From positions 523,710-587,709 of the forward strand of contig BFEA01000072.1 of NCBI GenBank assembly GCA_003427395.1: a stretch of DNA of 64,000 bases, given 5' to 3'. Under the pieces are notes generated by a model that saw only the letters and a program-made list of their open reading frames with translations, had not been told where the DNA came from and did not search any database. The stretch comes from Chara braunii (Eukaryota > Streptophyta > Charophyceae > Charales > Characeae). The position numbers and the translations under genes were made by a program. Positions 42,366-54,283 of the stretch are shown here, piece after piece. Position 1 is the first letter of the stretch. Every line of letters begins with the position of its first letter.

Positions 42366-43133
42366 GTTAAGGTAGGGTAGCGGTGACCTAATCAAGAAAA
42401 GCCGTGGTGCCACAAATGTAGGGCATACGGCCACTTGAGTACTCAATATGCATGTCCACTCCATCCGCCAAAAAAAAAACGGACAACGGGGAGACTGTTG
42501 AGGGATCCAATTAAGGTGACCCATTGAAGGACAGTGGACCCAGGACATGAAGTATGGGTTTAAAAAGGACGACACCTCAATCGGATGGAAAAAAGATCTG
42601 GGGAACCAGACTGGGGATCGTGCCCCCCAAACACATGGACCCCCCCTGCCCCGTTGGAGGAGAAAGCGCATGAGCAACAGGTACGCCCCTCGCAGGGAGC
42701 GCATGAGACACAAGCACGCCCCCCACAGGGCTATGTATCACCCATGGTCGTGACCGCAGGCCATTTGACCGCACGCTGTCAGCATCCCGACCGCAGCGTG
42801 CGACCACCCGCGGCCAAGTGTAGTCGGAAAACCCCGACATTTTTAAAGCCTAGGATAGTAGGCAAAAAACTAAAAATAAAAATGGGGTTGTAGGTTTTTG
42901 TGCGCTCTACAACCGTATATTTTAAGTTTTATTTTTTGAATTCTTTTTTTTATTTAAAAAAAATGAAAAATAAAAATCCCTTAGGCAAAAGTTTTTTCAC
43001 TTTATTCTTTTAGTAAGAAAAATAAAGGATTTGGTTGGTTTTTTATCTCAAATTTGGTAACGAATTTTGATATGACCCCAAGGCAAAAGTTGTTCAGTTT
43101 AGTGTTTGGCATAACATATATTATTTTCAGATT
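42366..43133. other. No gene recognised
   Basis: No domain is recognised. It should contain the 5' LTR of the minus-strand chromovirus if that is present, but no similarity to 29194-29790 is visible. The last 250 bases are AT-rich and lead into the gap. Confidence 0.5.
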
Positions 43134-43198
43134 NNNNNNNNNNNNNNNNNNNNNNNNNNNNNNNNNNNNNNNNNNNNNNNNNNNNNNNNNNNNNNNNN
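43134..43198. other. Assembly gap (N run)
   Basis: 65 undetermined bases, followed by a T run to about 43226. Confidence 0.99.
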
Positions 43199-43731
43199 TT
43201 TTTTTTTTTTTTTTTTTTTTTTTTTTCATGACTACGGCCTCGGGGCCGAGACCACGGTCCGCGGTCGTGCCCGCGGCGACCGCGACCGCGGGGGATTCAT
43301 AGCCGCAGGGTGACCCGGGAACCTCAGGTTGGAAAACGGTGGGCAGGGAAGGAGGAAAATAAATTTGGGTTAAAAAACAACAGGCGGAACCCGGTCCGTG
43401 GCAAAAGGGAAATGATAGCCCCAGCGGTACCCCGGTCCCCGCGGCCAAGCTGTACCTTCAAGAGGAAGGTACAGATGGAACCAAAGAACCTCCCGGGGAC
43501 CTCCCCTCACAACAGATACAACAGAGCGGGGGAGGAAACAATATACGGGTGGAGGACACAACAACACAGGCGGATAAGCGGCTGGGACAAATGGAGGCAA
43601 AGGGTCTGCCAGAGGTTGGAAGTATGGAGGTGGAGGTGGGTCTGCCAGGGGTTGAGAAGCAGAAACAATTAAGGATGAAAGCAGGAGAGATTGATATAAA
43701 CCCTTTCTAGGCTGCGTTTGATTCAGAACCG

Positions 43732-44735
43732 ATGGAGGTGGACCCGCTCCCGGCCAACGTCAGCTCGTCACCGGAGGTCTTGGTCCAGGAATGCGACCCG
43801 GTAGGTGAGGAGGAGGGGGTGCCGCCACCACACCTACCGATAGAACAGAAACAAGTCACCATCGCAGACTGGCTGATGGGGAATTTGAAAGCTAAATACG
43901 ACCCCCTCACTGATGATTTATGGGACAAGACATACTTAGAATTATTCCTCATGCTAGATACGAGCGCCTCACTCAAAAATGTATTGGAAAATTAACTACA
44001 ATCGGGAGTGAAGTGGACGGAAGCATGACACAGACTGATTATAATAGTTTTTGCTCGGTTTCAACCACCACATGCAGCGCCAATAAATGGAGTTGAGCAG
44101 GTCAATAGATTTGACTGACATGAGAAACACGGAACAGGCCCAGAGGTCTCTGGATCCCCCAGTTCTGCAGCAAACTACCCCGCTGCCAGGCCCGGATCCT
44201 CCGGACCCGGACCCCCCAGTTATGCAGAATACACCTTTGGACCTGATATGAAAAAAAAAACTTAGACACTTGATTGAGTTGGGTTGTGACTCCTGCCCCT
44301 TATCACAGGAGGCTATACTGCTACTGCTCATCCCTGTTCGAAAGAAAAACGAGAAATGGGAAGTGGGACTATCTCCGGTGGAGAATGGCAGGCAGAGGGG
44401 GGGTCATGCTCCAGGACTTGTCATCAACTTGGGCGGAGCCACAAAACAACACATCTGAGACAACGGCCGGTATTCTGCAGATGCTTTTAAAAGACCATAT
44501 TACAGAAAGTTTATCACCAGGAGCACAGACAATAGTCACAACGGGTCCCAACAAAATAGCACAACGAGATGTTTTCATACGTTATGATCCCACCAAAGAG
44601 ACAGGCATAAGGTGGCACACTCATGCCCAACTACTAAACCAGCCGACAACCAAAATAGGGCACAATGATACCTGGACTGAACAGGATGTTTTGAAATGTT
44701 TATGTGCCCTCCTTAGGTTGGGAACGGTGGATTGA
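43732..44735 (+). pseudogene. LINE-3 ORF1 remnants
   Basis: Two open pieces lie upstream of the LINE-3 endonuclease: 43732-43995 (acidic start MEVDPLPANV, then QVTIADWLMGNLKAKYDPL) and 44274-44735 in another frame. No zinc knuckle was found. I call them ORF1 only because of position in front of an endonuclease-RT frame. The upstream Arg/Gly-rich stretch (43310-43680) may be the basic N-terminal part. Confidence 0.5.
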
Positions 44736-44899
44736 GACTGGGATCAGCAGTCGTGGGTTTGCTGCTAAGAAACAACTGCATGCTACATGCTACATGCTAC
44801 GTAATACCAAAGAGCATGTGAACAACTTGAGCAAGATGGACCCGGTCAGGCGGTGTATGGGAAGGATCGTATTTGAAACAAATGCAGGCGAGCAACAGA

Positions 44900-45760
44900 C
44901 CTGGACCTGAGGTCCCTAAATGTAAATGGCTTGGCCTCAAGTAAACCCGAAAAACAAAATGCAATATGGGACTTAATGAGAGGGGAGGGAGGTAGGAACT
45001 GGCCAGACATAGTGTGTGTTCAGGAAACACACCTGATGGACACCTCAGAACATAACCGTACCCACAAAATGATCTGGCCATACAAGGCCTTCAGGGCCCA
45101 CGCCCCGAAATCGGGTAGCGCAGGGGTAGCCATTTGGATTCCCCCCGAGTCCAGGGCGGACCCGGTGCATTGGGTGGTGGATCAGGAGGGGGGTCGATGG
45201 GTGTCCATCCTAGTCACGTTGGAAATTGAAATTTTATGCATATTGTGTGTCTACGCCCCCAACACTGTAAGCGAGAGGAGAACCTTTTTTGAGAACCTCA
45301 ATACGCAAATTCCGGATGAGGTTCTGGTCATTATAGCAGGGAACTGCAACGCAGTCCCGGATCATTGGATGGATAGATGACGAACGTCGTCCCCTGCCCC
45401 GACATATATGGAAGAGGACGAGCAGGTTATCCACGAGTTATGTCTGTCGCTAAATGTTTTCGATTCCTAACGGAGGCTAAACGCGGACACTAGGTTTTAT
45501 TCGTGCCTACGGAAGATTGGTACTGAGGGCGAGTCGAGGTCTCGGATAGACTTAATCCTGATCTAGGAAGGTATGGCAGGATCGCTGCTCCTAGCAGCAA
45601 TTTTGCCTGCCAGTCACTACCCAGGCCTTGATCATAAAATGTGTACGGTCATTTTGTCATTCCGACAGAAACCCGACTATGGACCTGACTTTTACAAACT
45701 CAATACCTCTATCTTAAAACATAATACCTTCCATAATTATATTAAGGACTGTTGGACATT
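44900..45760 (+). pseudogene. LINE-3 ORF2 endonuclease domain
   Basis: AP-type endonuclease of the LINE-2/3 family: SLNVNGLAS start (near 44925), DIVCVQETHL (near 45010) with the catalytic Glu, GVAIWIP (near 45130), LCVYAPN (near 45245), and IIAGNCNAVPD (near 45335), where the family has GD[FW]N, so Asp is changed to Asn. The frame breaks at 45378 and resumes with SRIDLILI (near 45545) and DHKM (near 45630). The nuclease is predicted inactive. Confidence 0.82.
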
Positions 45761-45764
45761 CTGA

Positions 45765-47460
45765 CACACACAACGACAATAAATTCAGCAGGATATAGAC
45801 TAGTTCAACAACGAACTGTTCTATCTGGGTAAAAAATGTCATGAATATTCCAAACTTTTAGCTGCTAGAAAACATCAACAGAAGATGGAAGTGCACCAAC
45901 AACTGCAGCAATTGGAGCACCTGGATTATCTAAACAATTCGCATAATGTCTAACACACACCGCACACACAACCAAAAGATTGTTCAGAGGTCCAAAGGCC
46001 ACAACATCGACTCCAAACCTTTGCCACACAACGTTAGGAAGGGGCACGAATAAGAGGAAGGTTGACAAAGTTACTAACGGAAGGAACAATGGACAAAAAA
46101 ATATTTAGTATGGTTCGAGCACGTTCGCACAGAACAACCATAGAGGCGCTATACGATCCACAGACCGGTCACTAGGATATTGTCACCTCCTCCCCCCACG
46201 ACTTGCAAATAGCCAGGACCTGTTTACTTCAAGATGTGCCCAGCGGGAGAGGAACGTCAGAGAGAAGGAAATAAAAGATTTCTTGAAACCACCGGAAAAG
46301 TCCCTGACGAGCTAACAACAAAAATATTTGGATCGCCCCCTGTCCAGAACAAGAGGAAATCTGGGCGGCGATGATGTAGATGAATGAAGAAAAGACCCCG
46401 GGCATCGATGAATTTCCTAAGGAATTCTGGGAGACTCTCGAACGTTAAAAAGACAGATTTATACCACCAGGCCAACTATGGTTAAAAAGGCAATTAACGA
46501 CCCTACTACGGAGAGGTAATGGCGAACTCTCGAACGTTATTAGCAGGGTAGCTTGGTCATTGGTGATCCAACCCAAGGACAAAGAAGGTCTGGGGATCCT
46601 AGAATCGGATACCCAGACCACATCATTAATTGTCCAATGGGTTAGGAGATTGCTTTTTACTGAGCACCTCCCATGGCAGACCCTGGCGCTGGAACAGATA
46701 GCCAGATTTGCCCCACAGACACCTCAAGGAGTCAGCCCTTTGACCTGGCTGGAAGACCGCTTTTGGACTGTGCCTCGGTGCCCTCGTATAGAGCGCGACT
46801 CACCCCGAGACACAACCCGGTCGGACCTGGCCAAAGACGACTTCTGGACATGAGTCATCAGGGCCTGGCGCCAACTCCCGCTGTCTGATCATCCCCCACC
46901 AACCAGGTGGGAGGAGGTGATGTGTCAGCCTCTTTTTGGGAACAGGAGGATAACAGATGGACACTGTAGGGTGTATCGCAGCTCGGACACCCCGTGGAAC
47001 AGTTGGGTCAAAAAAGACATAATCCGAATAAAAGACATTATGAGACACAGAAGTGGGTGACTGGAACACGGGGCCACAACTGAGAACCATATTAAAGCAC
47101 TGCCACAAGATTGAGGAGCACATCGAGTTGTTGGCAGTCCCCCTTGACTGGGTGCGCATCCTGTGAAGAGGGTCACGACTAATAGAAGGGGATTGGGTAG
47201 CTGCCCCAGGGGATCCAGAAAGTGTAGGCAATGTGGTGGAGTTAAGAACAGACGAAACGTTGGTAAACCTTTTCCACCTAGACAAGGAAAATAAACTCAC
47301 CCGGTTCTGTTTAGATGTGATCAGATGGTGGAGAACAACAGACCTACACAGGATACGAGTGTTGCGAGATAAGTATGTTTGGATTGCATATCAGCCAAAC
47401 ACCCCCGTGTTGGAGCTACTCTTTCACCTCGATGAATGACAGTGGGTCCCCATGTGAAAA
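45765..47460 (+). pseudogene. LINE-3 ORF2 with RT core deleted
   Basis: After the endonuclease come linker fragments, then TPGIDEFPKEFWETL (about 46395-46440), the RT entry motif. Within about 60 bases the sequence jumps to LWLKRQLTTLLRRGNGE and NVISRVAWSLV (46470-46560), which lie far downstream of the catalytic motifs in LINE-2. Motifs A to D (about 1.2 kb by comparison with LINE-2) are therefore missing. The region then follows LINE-2 through ARFAPQTPQGVSPLTWLEDR (about 46700) and QPLFGNR (about 46930). Confidence 0.78.
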
Positions 47461-47472
47461 CCCAGGTCAGGG

Positions 47473-48324
47473 ATGAATCTAAAACTACACACGCTCTTAG
47501 TGAAGGCTACATATCGTCTGCTACGACCAAAGATGAACATAAAAGATATAGTGAAGGTCCGATGGAGGTCACACTTGAATGTAGGGACTGAGGCAATACG
47601 CCCGATCCGATGGTTCACCGCCACAAGGTCTAGGCCTGCGAAGATGACCCCTCTTCAATGGCAGATAGAACACTGCTGCCTGCCCACCAATGACTGGTTG
47701 ATAGATCGCATATACCTGGAACAAACGGGGCGGGCATTACCGTGGTGCAAGTCATGCCACACTGCCTTTCCCCCCCGCAAAATCCCTGAAACCATAGAGC
47801 ACATATTCATGCAGTGCCCAGGGACTGTTCTTACATGGCGGTGGTGGGATAGGATCTGGACCCAGTTGGGTACTGAAGCTCACTGGCCATGGGATTGGAG
47901 GGCCATATTATGCGAGGCATGGTCTTCCCCCACTGACAATACCTTTGAAAACAACATGTTCAAGTTAGGAAGGAGAGCGGTTTTGTGGACCCTCTGGAGG
48001 AAACGTTGTATACATGCTATGGAGGGCGTCCCCATAACTGGGGGAGAGGCAACAAATATGATAAGGCAATACATTCAACAAGAACTCATGGTTCACTGGC
48101 AAAAAATTAAAATCCATCTCGACTTATATCATTCAGCAAAGGATGTAACACAAGCAATTCACCAATTTTCTGGAGACTGGTTGGGCAGTGAGAATGGGGG
48201 CTGGATCGCATCTGTTAGATGGGAGGGCAAGCCCGGCCAAGAAGGCAACCAGGAGGAATTCAGGAGAGACTACCGTATCTGTTTCAGAGACTGGACTACT
48301 GTGGGCCAGGCGATCCCACTGTGA
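47473..48324 (+). CDS. LINE-3 ORF2 C-terminal domain (283-codon open frame)
   Basis: The longest intact LINE-3 frame. It contains the plant-LINE zf-RVT region: KMTPLQWQIEHCCLPT, CKSCHTAFPPRKIPETIEHIFMQC (CX2C ... HX4C), and WRWWDRIW. It is followed by LGRRAVLWTLWRKRCIHAMEG and a C-terminal GSENGGWIASVRW. It is colinear with 13400-14002 of LINE-2. There is no start of its own; it is the 3' part of a broken ORF2. Confidence 0.8.
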   Translation: MNLKLHTLLVKATYRLLRPKMNIKDIVKVRWRSHLNVGTEAIRPIRWFTATRSRPAKMTPLQWQIEHCCLPTNDWLIDRIYLEQTGRALPWCKSCHTAFPPRKIPETIEHIFMQCPGTVLTWRWWDRIWTQLGTEAHWPWDWRAILCEAWSSPTDNTFENNMFKLGRRAVLWTLWRKRCIHAMEGVPITGGEATNMIRQYIQQELMVHWQKIKIHLDLYHSAKDVTQAIHQFSGDWLGSENGGWIASVRWEGKPGQEGNQEEFRRDYRICFRDWTTVGQAIPL

Positions 48325-49040
48325 CCTGCCACAGAATTTCCCGACCCCTTCCCACCCCACCAGCTGACGATGGTGGATATGCAATGGTACGGAGCAGACT
48401 GAATGGGCGATACAGGGCAGATATGGAGAGGACGGGTGCCCAGAGGACCGACAACATATACCTCCTCAAGCAGCATGGCAAAATGACAATCCATAGTGCT
48501 CTATATTGCTCTATACTGCAGGGGCAAGAGAGGATGGTTTATTGTTGTCAAATGAATGTTGGTTGTGGCATCTGCTGGATTAGGAAAAGCTGTGGGTGTG
48601 GATTGGCTGGGGAACAGAAGTCACGCCTTTTGTGCCAAATGACAGAACAGGATGGGACGCTGGACCCAGTTTCCAGCAAAGAGACTCCATCTCAATATGT
48701 AAAAAACAAAAAAGGCCAGCAGCGGCAATAGAAGGGGTACTTCAAAGGCAGGGAGTGGGAGGAACCAGTGTGGGATAGCAGATATCTGGCGCCAGGTTCA
48801 GGGTGAAGAGGGTTCCCCCCCTCCCAACCTCCTGCTCAGTCAATCCCCTGGACCACAGGGTAATCAATGCTGGCAGGAATATCACACATTTTTTTCCTGA
48901 TGTGATTTGAACTCTATCTATGTGAGGGACGCTGGACCTGGTTTCCAGCAGGTGCTGCTCCCCACCAATAGATGGAGCCCTTCCCAGGTGCTAGCAGTGT
49001 CTGCTTTTACCAGCACCACTAGCACTGACGGGTGCTTTAC
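48325..49040 (+). other. LINE-3 3' UTR with structured tail
   Basis: Non-coding. It contains stem-loop motif copies at 48654-48678 and 48926-48978 (GCTGGA/TCCAGC, then GCTCC/GGAGC). A further arm pair follows, GTGCTAGCAGTG with CACCACTAGCAC (48985-49026). This block is shared with 18250-18620. No clean poly(A) follows, so the end is approximate. Confidence 0.65.
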
Positions 49041-50202
49041 CCAGTAGTCCGAGCCTTGGCAAGGATCGGCCTACCGGTCGGCAGAGGCTCGGAGGCTCGG
49101 ACGTCATAGCTGGGCCAAGTACTGGTGGAATGGTGGGGGCCCTATCCTGTGGAGGTAGCATCTTGGACAGTAGTGCTACGTTCAGGGAAAGGGTTGCTCT
49201 ATTCTGGGGCTGGGGTTGGCGAAATGTATTAACCCTTGGCGGAGGCAGATATTTGCATGCAGCTGGTTTACTTGCACGACGAGAGAGGTCAGCGTCCCCT
49301 CCTTTTCTCTTTGCTCCCGGAGGGAGTGAGTGATGGTTGGCTAATTCTTGCATCCATCCTGCTTTGTGTTTTTTTTAGCATGTATCTTCTACAATAGAAT
49401 TTCTTCATTTGTTCGTAAGAATTTCAAAATTTCAGCAGTTTTTTCCAAATATCCCTGTTATTCTTAGCCGAAACCGGGTAATGGCCTCGGTATCTCAAAT
49501 TGTCCTTACATTTTCATAAGGGATGCCGAACCCGTTTCCTACCACGTGTTGCTCCCCACAAATAGATTGGAGCATTGTTCTGGTAAAAACAAAAAAAAAC
49601 TAAAGATGTCTAGTTAGATGTGTTCGACCCGATCAATCAGCATGATACACACGGATAGGTCCGCTCCGACCTGTTGTATCAGCAATTGCGCTGCGAGCAT
49701 ATTCACACTAGCACTTCTTCAGACGTATCTAGGCGCCGTCGTACCAAATACCCTTACAAGTGTATTTGGCGTACTTTTTGCGGATCACACCCGAGGCGGC
49801 CTCGTCCATAGTTGACGATGCGGGCGCGGGGAGAAGTTGAGTCCCCACCCGGATGAGCGGTGCGCGCGGAGTGTCGATGACGAGGTCCAACCCTCCAAGG
49901 CCTAGGGGTGCGCGGCGTCGAAGGCCAGCAACACCGGCCACGTCTTCCCCTTCTCTCCTTATTTCCCATTTTATTTTAATGATTACTTTTTATTTTTATT
50001 TTATTTTTATCTCTGGCTTATTGTTTGGTGATCGACGTCGGAGCCAACGAGCCTAGCTCCGTTGGTACTGCCCTAAACTGTTGAAGATACAGATCTAAGT
50101 TCAAACATCATTGGAGGCAGATGAGTAAAATACTATAATTTTTGAGTTACCTGGGACCGGGCGGCCCAGTGCCTGTACTTTTTAGGCCGGCGTTTGGAGG
50201 TA
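49041..50202. other. Mostly unrecognised; one LINE tail copy
   Basis: The structured LINE tail motif occurs at 49520-49573 with an A-rich stretch at about 49588-49600, so a short LINE 3' insertion ends there. A palindrome GTACCAAATAC...GTATTTGGCGTAC lies at about 49740-49772. The rest shows no recognisable gene. Confidence 0.55.
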
Positions 50203-50250
50203 GTCCTTCGGGACATCCGTTAAAACTGGAACGACGCAGGGAAGACTAGT
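50203..50250 (+). pseudogene. U6 snRNA 5' fragment
   Basis: GTCCTTCGGGACATCCGTTAAAA-TGGAACGA-GCAG-GAAGA: the first 47 or so bases of U6 with about four changes, ending abruptly before the GATTAGCATGG block. It lies 140 bases upstream of a full copy. It may be a template-switch remnant. Confidence 0.8.
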
Positions 50251-50387
50251 GGGGGCAGCACAATGTAGAGCAGCAAACTAGATACAACTAGAAGTCTGCT
50301 CGTTGACCATGTTGGGAGGTCGCCCCACTGCGTTGCCATATGATACCGGAAAAAGGCTTGCTAAAGACGAGGGAAAAAGGGATTGAC

Positions 50388-50404
50388 TCCTTCGGGACAT
50401 CCGT

Positions 50405-50436
<32 letters not shown>

Positions 50437-50504
50437 GGCCCCTGCGCAAGGATGACACTCATAAATCGAGAAATGGTCCAAATTTAAATAAAAAAAAAAA
50501 AAAA
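50388..50504 (+). pseudogene. U6 snRNA retropseudogene with poly(A) and target duplication
   Basis: Essentially consensus plant U6 (50388-50485) with changes only near CACTCATAAATCG, followed by an A-rich tail to 50504. The direct repeat AAAAAGGGAT at 50374-50383 and 50500-50509 is the target duplication. No upstream USE or TATA is seen. It is a LINE-mobilised copy, not a U6 gene. Confidence 0.9.
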
Positions 50505-50509
50505 GGGAT

Positions 50510-52875
50510 GAGGCGGAGGGCACGTACTTGGCCAGGGTGTTGGATCGGGTGCGCTGTCCGCCAACCACGATCTGCTGTGAGAGGCTTGAGTGTGAGCTCG
50601 CCTGGTGGGCCCCCCCCGAAAGATGGTGAACTATACCTGAGCAGGGCGAGGCCAGAGGAGCTCTGGCGGAGCGTCGCGACTTTACTTGCATGTACATCGT
50701 CCGTCACACTTGGGTAAAGGGGCGGAAGACTAATCAGGCCGTCCAGTGGCTGGTTCCCTCGAAAGTTTTCCTCAGGATAGCTGGAGTTGTTGAACATTTT
50801 TTCACCAAGCCGCTGTGGGGTCTGTCACTATCGAGCGCTGCGCATCGAAGCAGAGAGACGGGAACGCGGGTAACAAAGGCAAAACAGATGGGAATGAATC
50901 TGGCACGAATTCACACCGAATACATTTAGGAAGGATATGGTGGAAAAATGGGTTGGGCGCAACTGAGAATGCATAACTCACTCGATCCTTAGCGGAGTCG
51001 GGCGAGTGAAGGTGCGATACTGGGCTTTCTAAGTCGGGCGAGTAGGAAGGTGGCATCAAATTAGTGAATAGAATGATGTATGGGGAGTCGGTAGGAAAAG
51101 GGAGTGCACGAAGGTGTTGGGGTGATGGATATGGCGGAGAGGAAGACGTTTAGCTCATCCGATTTTTGATAGAATCTGACGCGTAAGGATGTGAAACGGG
51201 GTTTTTGAGCCATTGCGAGTTGAATGGCGTGATTAGATATGGCGGTAGAACAACACTTTTGGCGCCACGCGAATTATAGGTTGCACGGGCGGTATGCTTC
51301 GACGGGTGCGTTTGGTTATGAATCTTCCCGATTTTTTTGCGGGAGATTCATACTCATTTTTGCACATTTTTTGAGTTAAGGAACGAAGCCACTATCCGCC
51401 CACTTCCGCTCGTTGTCACAAACTTCATCTCGATTCCGATGGTGCTCGTCCTCACGATCTTCGGCGGCGTGGTGTCCGCCATCGTATGCTCATCCTCCTC
51501 GTGCTGACCACCACGGTGGTATTCACTCGTCGCCTCCAGTTCATTGCTTCGTTCGCAATGCTGCTCGTTGCCCCCTCTTTCCCGGGAACGGATGCTGTTT
51601 ACCATCGTCACCATCAGATTTATGTTGCTGATCTTCGTCAATTAGAGGGATCGTTGTGTGTGCCAGTCATGGTCTTCATTGAAGGTGCTGCTATTGACTG
51701 CAACGGCCACACGTGAGTCTTTTCAAGGCATCGATTGCCCCTTGCGGTGGTAATTATGATCGCGTCCATTGAGTACTGCGTTTGGTTTGGTTCTAGTGGG
51801 AGCTTCACTTGGAGCTGGACGGTGCAGCAATCGTGGTGAGCCGGCAGACAGCAGCCGGATGCCGAAGAGGGTGAGCAGAAAAAGGACGAATGGGTATGTG
51901 CAGATGTTACGGATTGCTCTGTTGAGTAATTCAGACACTACTGTTGTTAGATTGCAAGCTTGTAGTCGCTAAATCATGGAGTTATTGTGTACTCTGTTGC
52001 TGTTTCATTGCGGGTTGCTGGCTGGCTAAGGGGATTACTGTAGCTGGCAGCTAGGGGAGTCAGGGACCTTGAGCACGCATTTGGCGGACCCGTTTCGAGT
52101 CCCTGCGTATTCAGGATGCTCGCGAGATGATTACCGTGTATGGTCTACTGTTTTGTTGCCGTTCTGTTGACTTTTGAGTTCGTTGCTTTGGTTCTCCAAC
52201 TTCTCCACAAGTGTCACATTGGTACATTCTACTTACTGGACAGCGTTCGACTATCTAGCTTCCGGTGTGACTAGGCAAAAGCATCAAGTAGGCAGGTGTT
52301 CTTCGTTGCCAATCGAGCTAGCGGATGCGGCGAACTGTGTTGGGTTGAGTAGTCTGTTCCTACGTGGACCTTGACGCTGGCGTCGGTTTCAGGACATCGA
52401 GTTTACCTGCAATCAAATAAGGCAGACTTGTGGCACTGCGCATTTGCTGTGTGTTTGTTATACACGGACGCCGTGCATTTGCTGTGCATGCTGACTTACG
52501 CAGTACTTTCGTTGTGCACTCGCAGTGTGTTCATTATGCGTTAACCACGTGCTTGCTGTGTCTATGTTCTGTAAACTGCGCCTGCACAATGCTTATGTTA
52601 TGCATTGCACTATGCATTGCTGCTGTGCATCTAGGTTATGTGGACTGTTGAAACCCGCATTCGAAGAGAGCCCAGGGGGGTGCACTATTCGAACACAACA
52701 TTTCTAAGCTGCGTAGCTGCAGTCTAGTCAGAGCTAGGGGCACTGTGACTTGGGGTAGTGATCACGCTCCACACGGGGGACATTGCTGCGACCAAGAAGG
52801 TTGTCAAAGTAAATTTTACTCTGCGTATTGGCTGCGATCTGACCTTTCTACTGCATTTTTGCCACCATTGCGGGA
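50510..52875. other. No gene recognised
   Basis: Mixed-composition DNA. Frames of 60-110 codons occur but none shows a domain. A 200-base stretch at 52430-52640 is rich in TGCTGTGCAT, TGTGCACTCG and TATGCATTGC words (a decayed short repeat). It could contain introns or regulatory DNA of a host gene, but I see no exon. Confidence 0.5.
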
Positions 52876-53400
52876 TCCTTAGAGGCATTAAGATTTCAAG
52901 GCCCTCTCCTGCGAGTCCGATTGCGGAAGTCTCTGCCGGAACCTGGGTGAGGTTCTGGAGGCAAAGAACTTTCAAGTAAACTCTGTTGTTTGTGTGTGTC
53001 ACTGTAAGCTATTAAATACAACCCTCTACTTTGTCTATTATGTATGCATGCACCCCTACGGACTTGTTTTTTTTAATTCAGGATTTAATCCAGATTAAGT
53101 AAAGAGAATGCATGCTTAAAAGTCATCTATTAGTTTTTGTTGTTTGAATTCAGACAAGGAGGGATGAACTGGGGGAAGGTAGGAGGAAGGCAGGTTTGCT
53201 TTGCGTTTGGCTGGGTCTTAGAGGGTCAGGCATTGTTTCTAAGATGAATGGTCGGACCGCTTTGTTTTATTCTGTCTTCTGAAGGACCAAGCATTGTTTC
53301 TAAGAAGAATGATTTGGTTGCTTTGTTTCTTAACTTGTTTTCCTTGCAACCAGGCATTGTTTCTAAGATGAATTCAAGTACGATTGCTTGCTCAAAGTTC
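52876..53400 (+). mobile_element. Fragment of the element A family with intron and hairpin array
   Basis: Colinear with 14150-14760 of element A: ATTTCAAGGCCCTCTCCTG, GAGGTTCTGGAGGC, the intron-like segment 52976-53091, TTAATCCAGATTAAGTAAAG, and GGGGGAAGGTAG. It then has three units with loop core CATTGTTTCTAAGAWGAA (about 53231, 53291, 53354). The middle unit is flanked by CCAA/TTGG. No TGTCGAG end is present, so this is a truncated copy or one whose ends lie elsewhere. Confidence 0.7.
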
Positions 53401-53411
53401 CCATTGCAGCA

Positions 53412-54021
53412 ATGAACAAGCGACAACTCGCCATGATCCATCATGTAAATAAGAAGCGTAAACCATCGACTATCGTAGTGGAAAGTTATGTTTGGATCAA
53501 GATGTCTGAACTTTCGGAAGAAGAGGGGGTATCACGCAAGCTTCTCTCTCTCTATTACGGTCCGTGAGAAGTTCTGGATGTGATTGGCACGGGATCAGTT
53601 CGGTCCTTCATACATAATTGTCGTGCCTCCTCATCTGCGCACGTACCCACTCTTTCACGCATCTAAGTTGTATCCATATCTTGATGTTAAATCCTTCAAA
53701 TACCATGAGAATATGATCCCTCGTGCAACTAAAGGCGGTCACGAAATAGATAGAATTGTACAATACACTAATGAGGGGCGTAACAGACAGTACCAGGTTC
53801 ACTTCATCTATCACCCATTAGATGATTTTGATTGGATCTCAAAGAAGGAATTGTTGTGCAGCGCACCTCACGTTGTTAAAGCATATGAACGACAGATAGT
53901 CTCTGATGCTACTCCAAAGATCTCTGCAAAAGAACTCTCTGCTACCGAGTATTCACAGAACCTCTTCGCTATTTATGCTTACGATGTGTTTGGAGGAACT
54001 CAGATTAAGTTACTTGCTTAA
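53412..54021 (+). pseudogene. Chromovirus integrase C-terminus and chromodomain-like end
   Basis: Plus-strand gypsy integrase tail: VESYVWIKMSELSEEEGVSRKL, then LYYGP-stop-EVLDVIG (TGA where the family has Trp, near 53571). A one-base shift near 53589 leads into DQFGPSYIIVVPPHLRTYPLFHASKLYPYLD (GPY/F region). A chromodomain-like segment follows, HEIDRIVQYTNEGRNRQYQVHF and LDDFDWISKKELL. It ends at 54021 with TAA. Upstream pol is replaced by the element A-family fragment. Confidence 0.85.
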
Positions 54022-54033
54022 AGGGATCTCGCT

Positions 54034-54283
54034 CTTAAGGAGGGGGTAGTGTAAGGACCTGCCAAACACAGACTGAGACACACAACTGATTTCTGAGTTT
54101 TGCCAATGGAATGTATGCCTTGCTGAGGTTTTCGCTTGTTGATGAAGTTTCTAAGTCTGTGTGTGTGCGTGCTTGTTGGTCTGCGTGCCGGTCTGAGTGC
54201 TTGTCGGCTTGAGCGCGTGTGTGACCCGCAAGGGTACTTGTTCATTCGAAAGGCCCGAAGGGCCGGTATTTACCTGTGGTCGT
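54034..54283 (+). other. Polypurine tract and start of chromovirus 3' LTR
   Basis: AAGGAGGGGGTAGTG directly precedes TGTAAGGACCTGCC (54051), the usual order of polypurine tract then LTR start in Ty3/gypsy elements. The LTR runs at least to 54283, where element C is inserted. A matching 5' LTR is not in the window. Confidence 0.6.

Noticed and set aside
51413-51716. Hydrophobic plus-strand frames at 51.4-51.7 kb as a membrane protein
   Set aside because: Two overlapping frames of similar length, no splice context that convinces, and no recognisable family.
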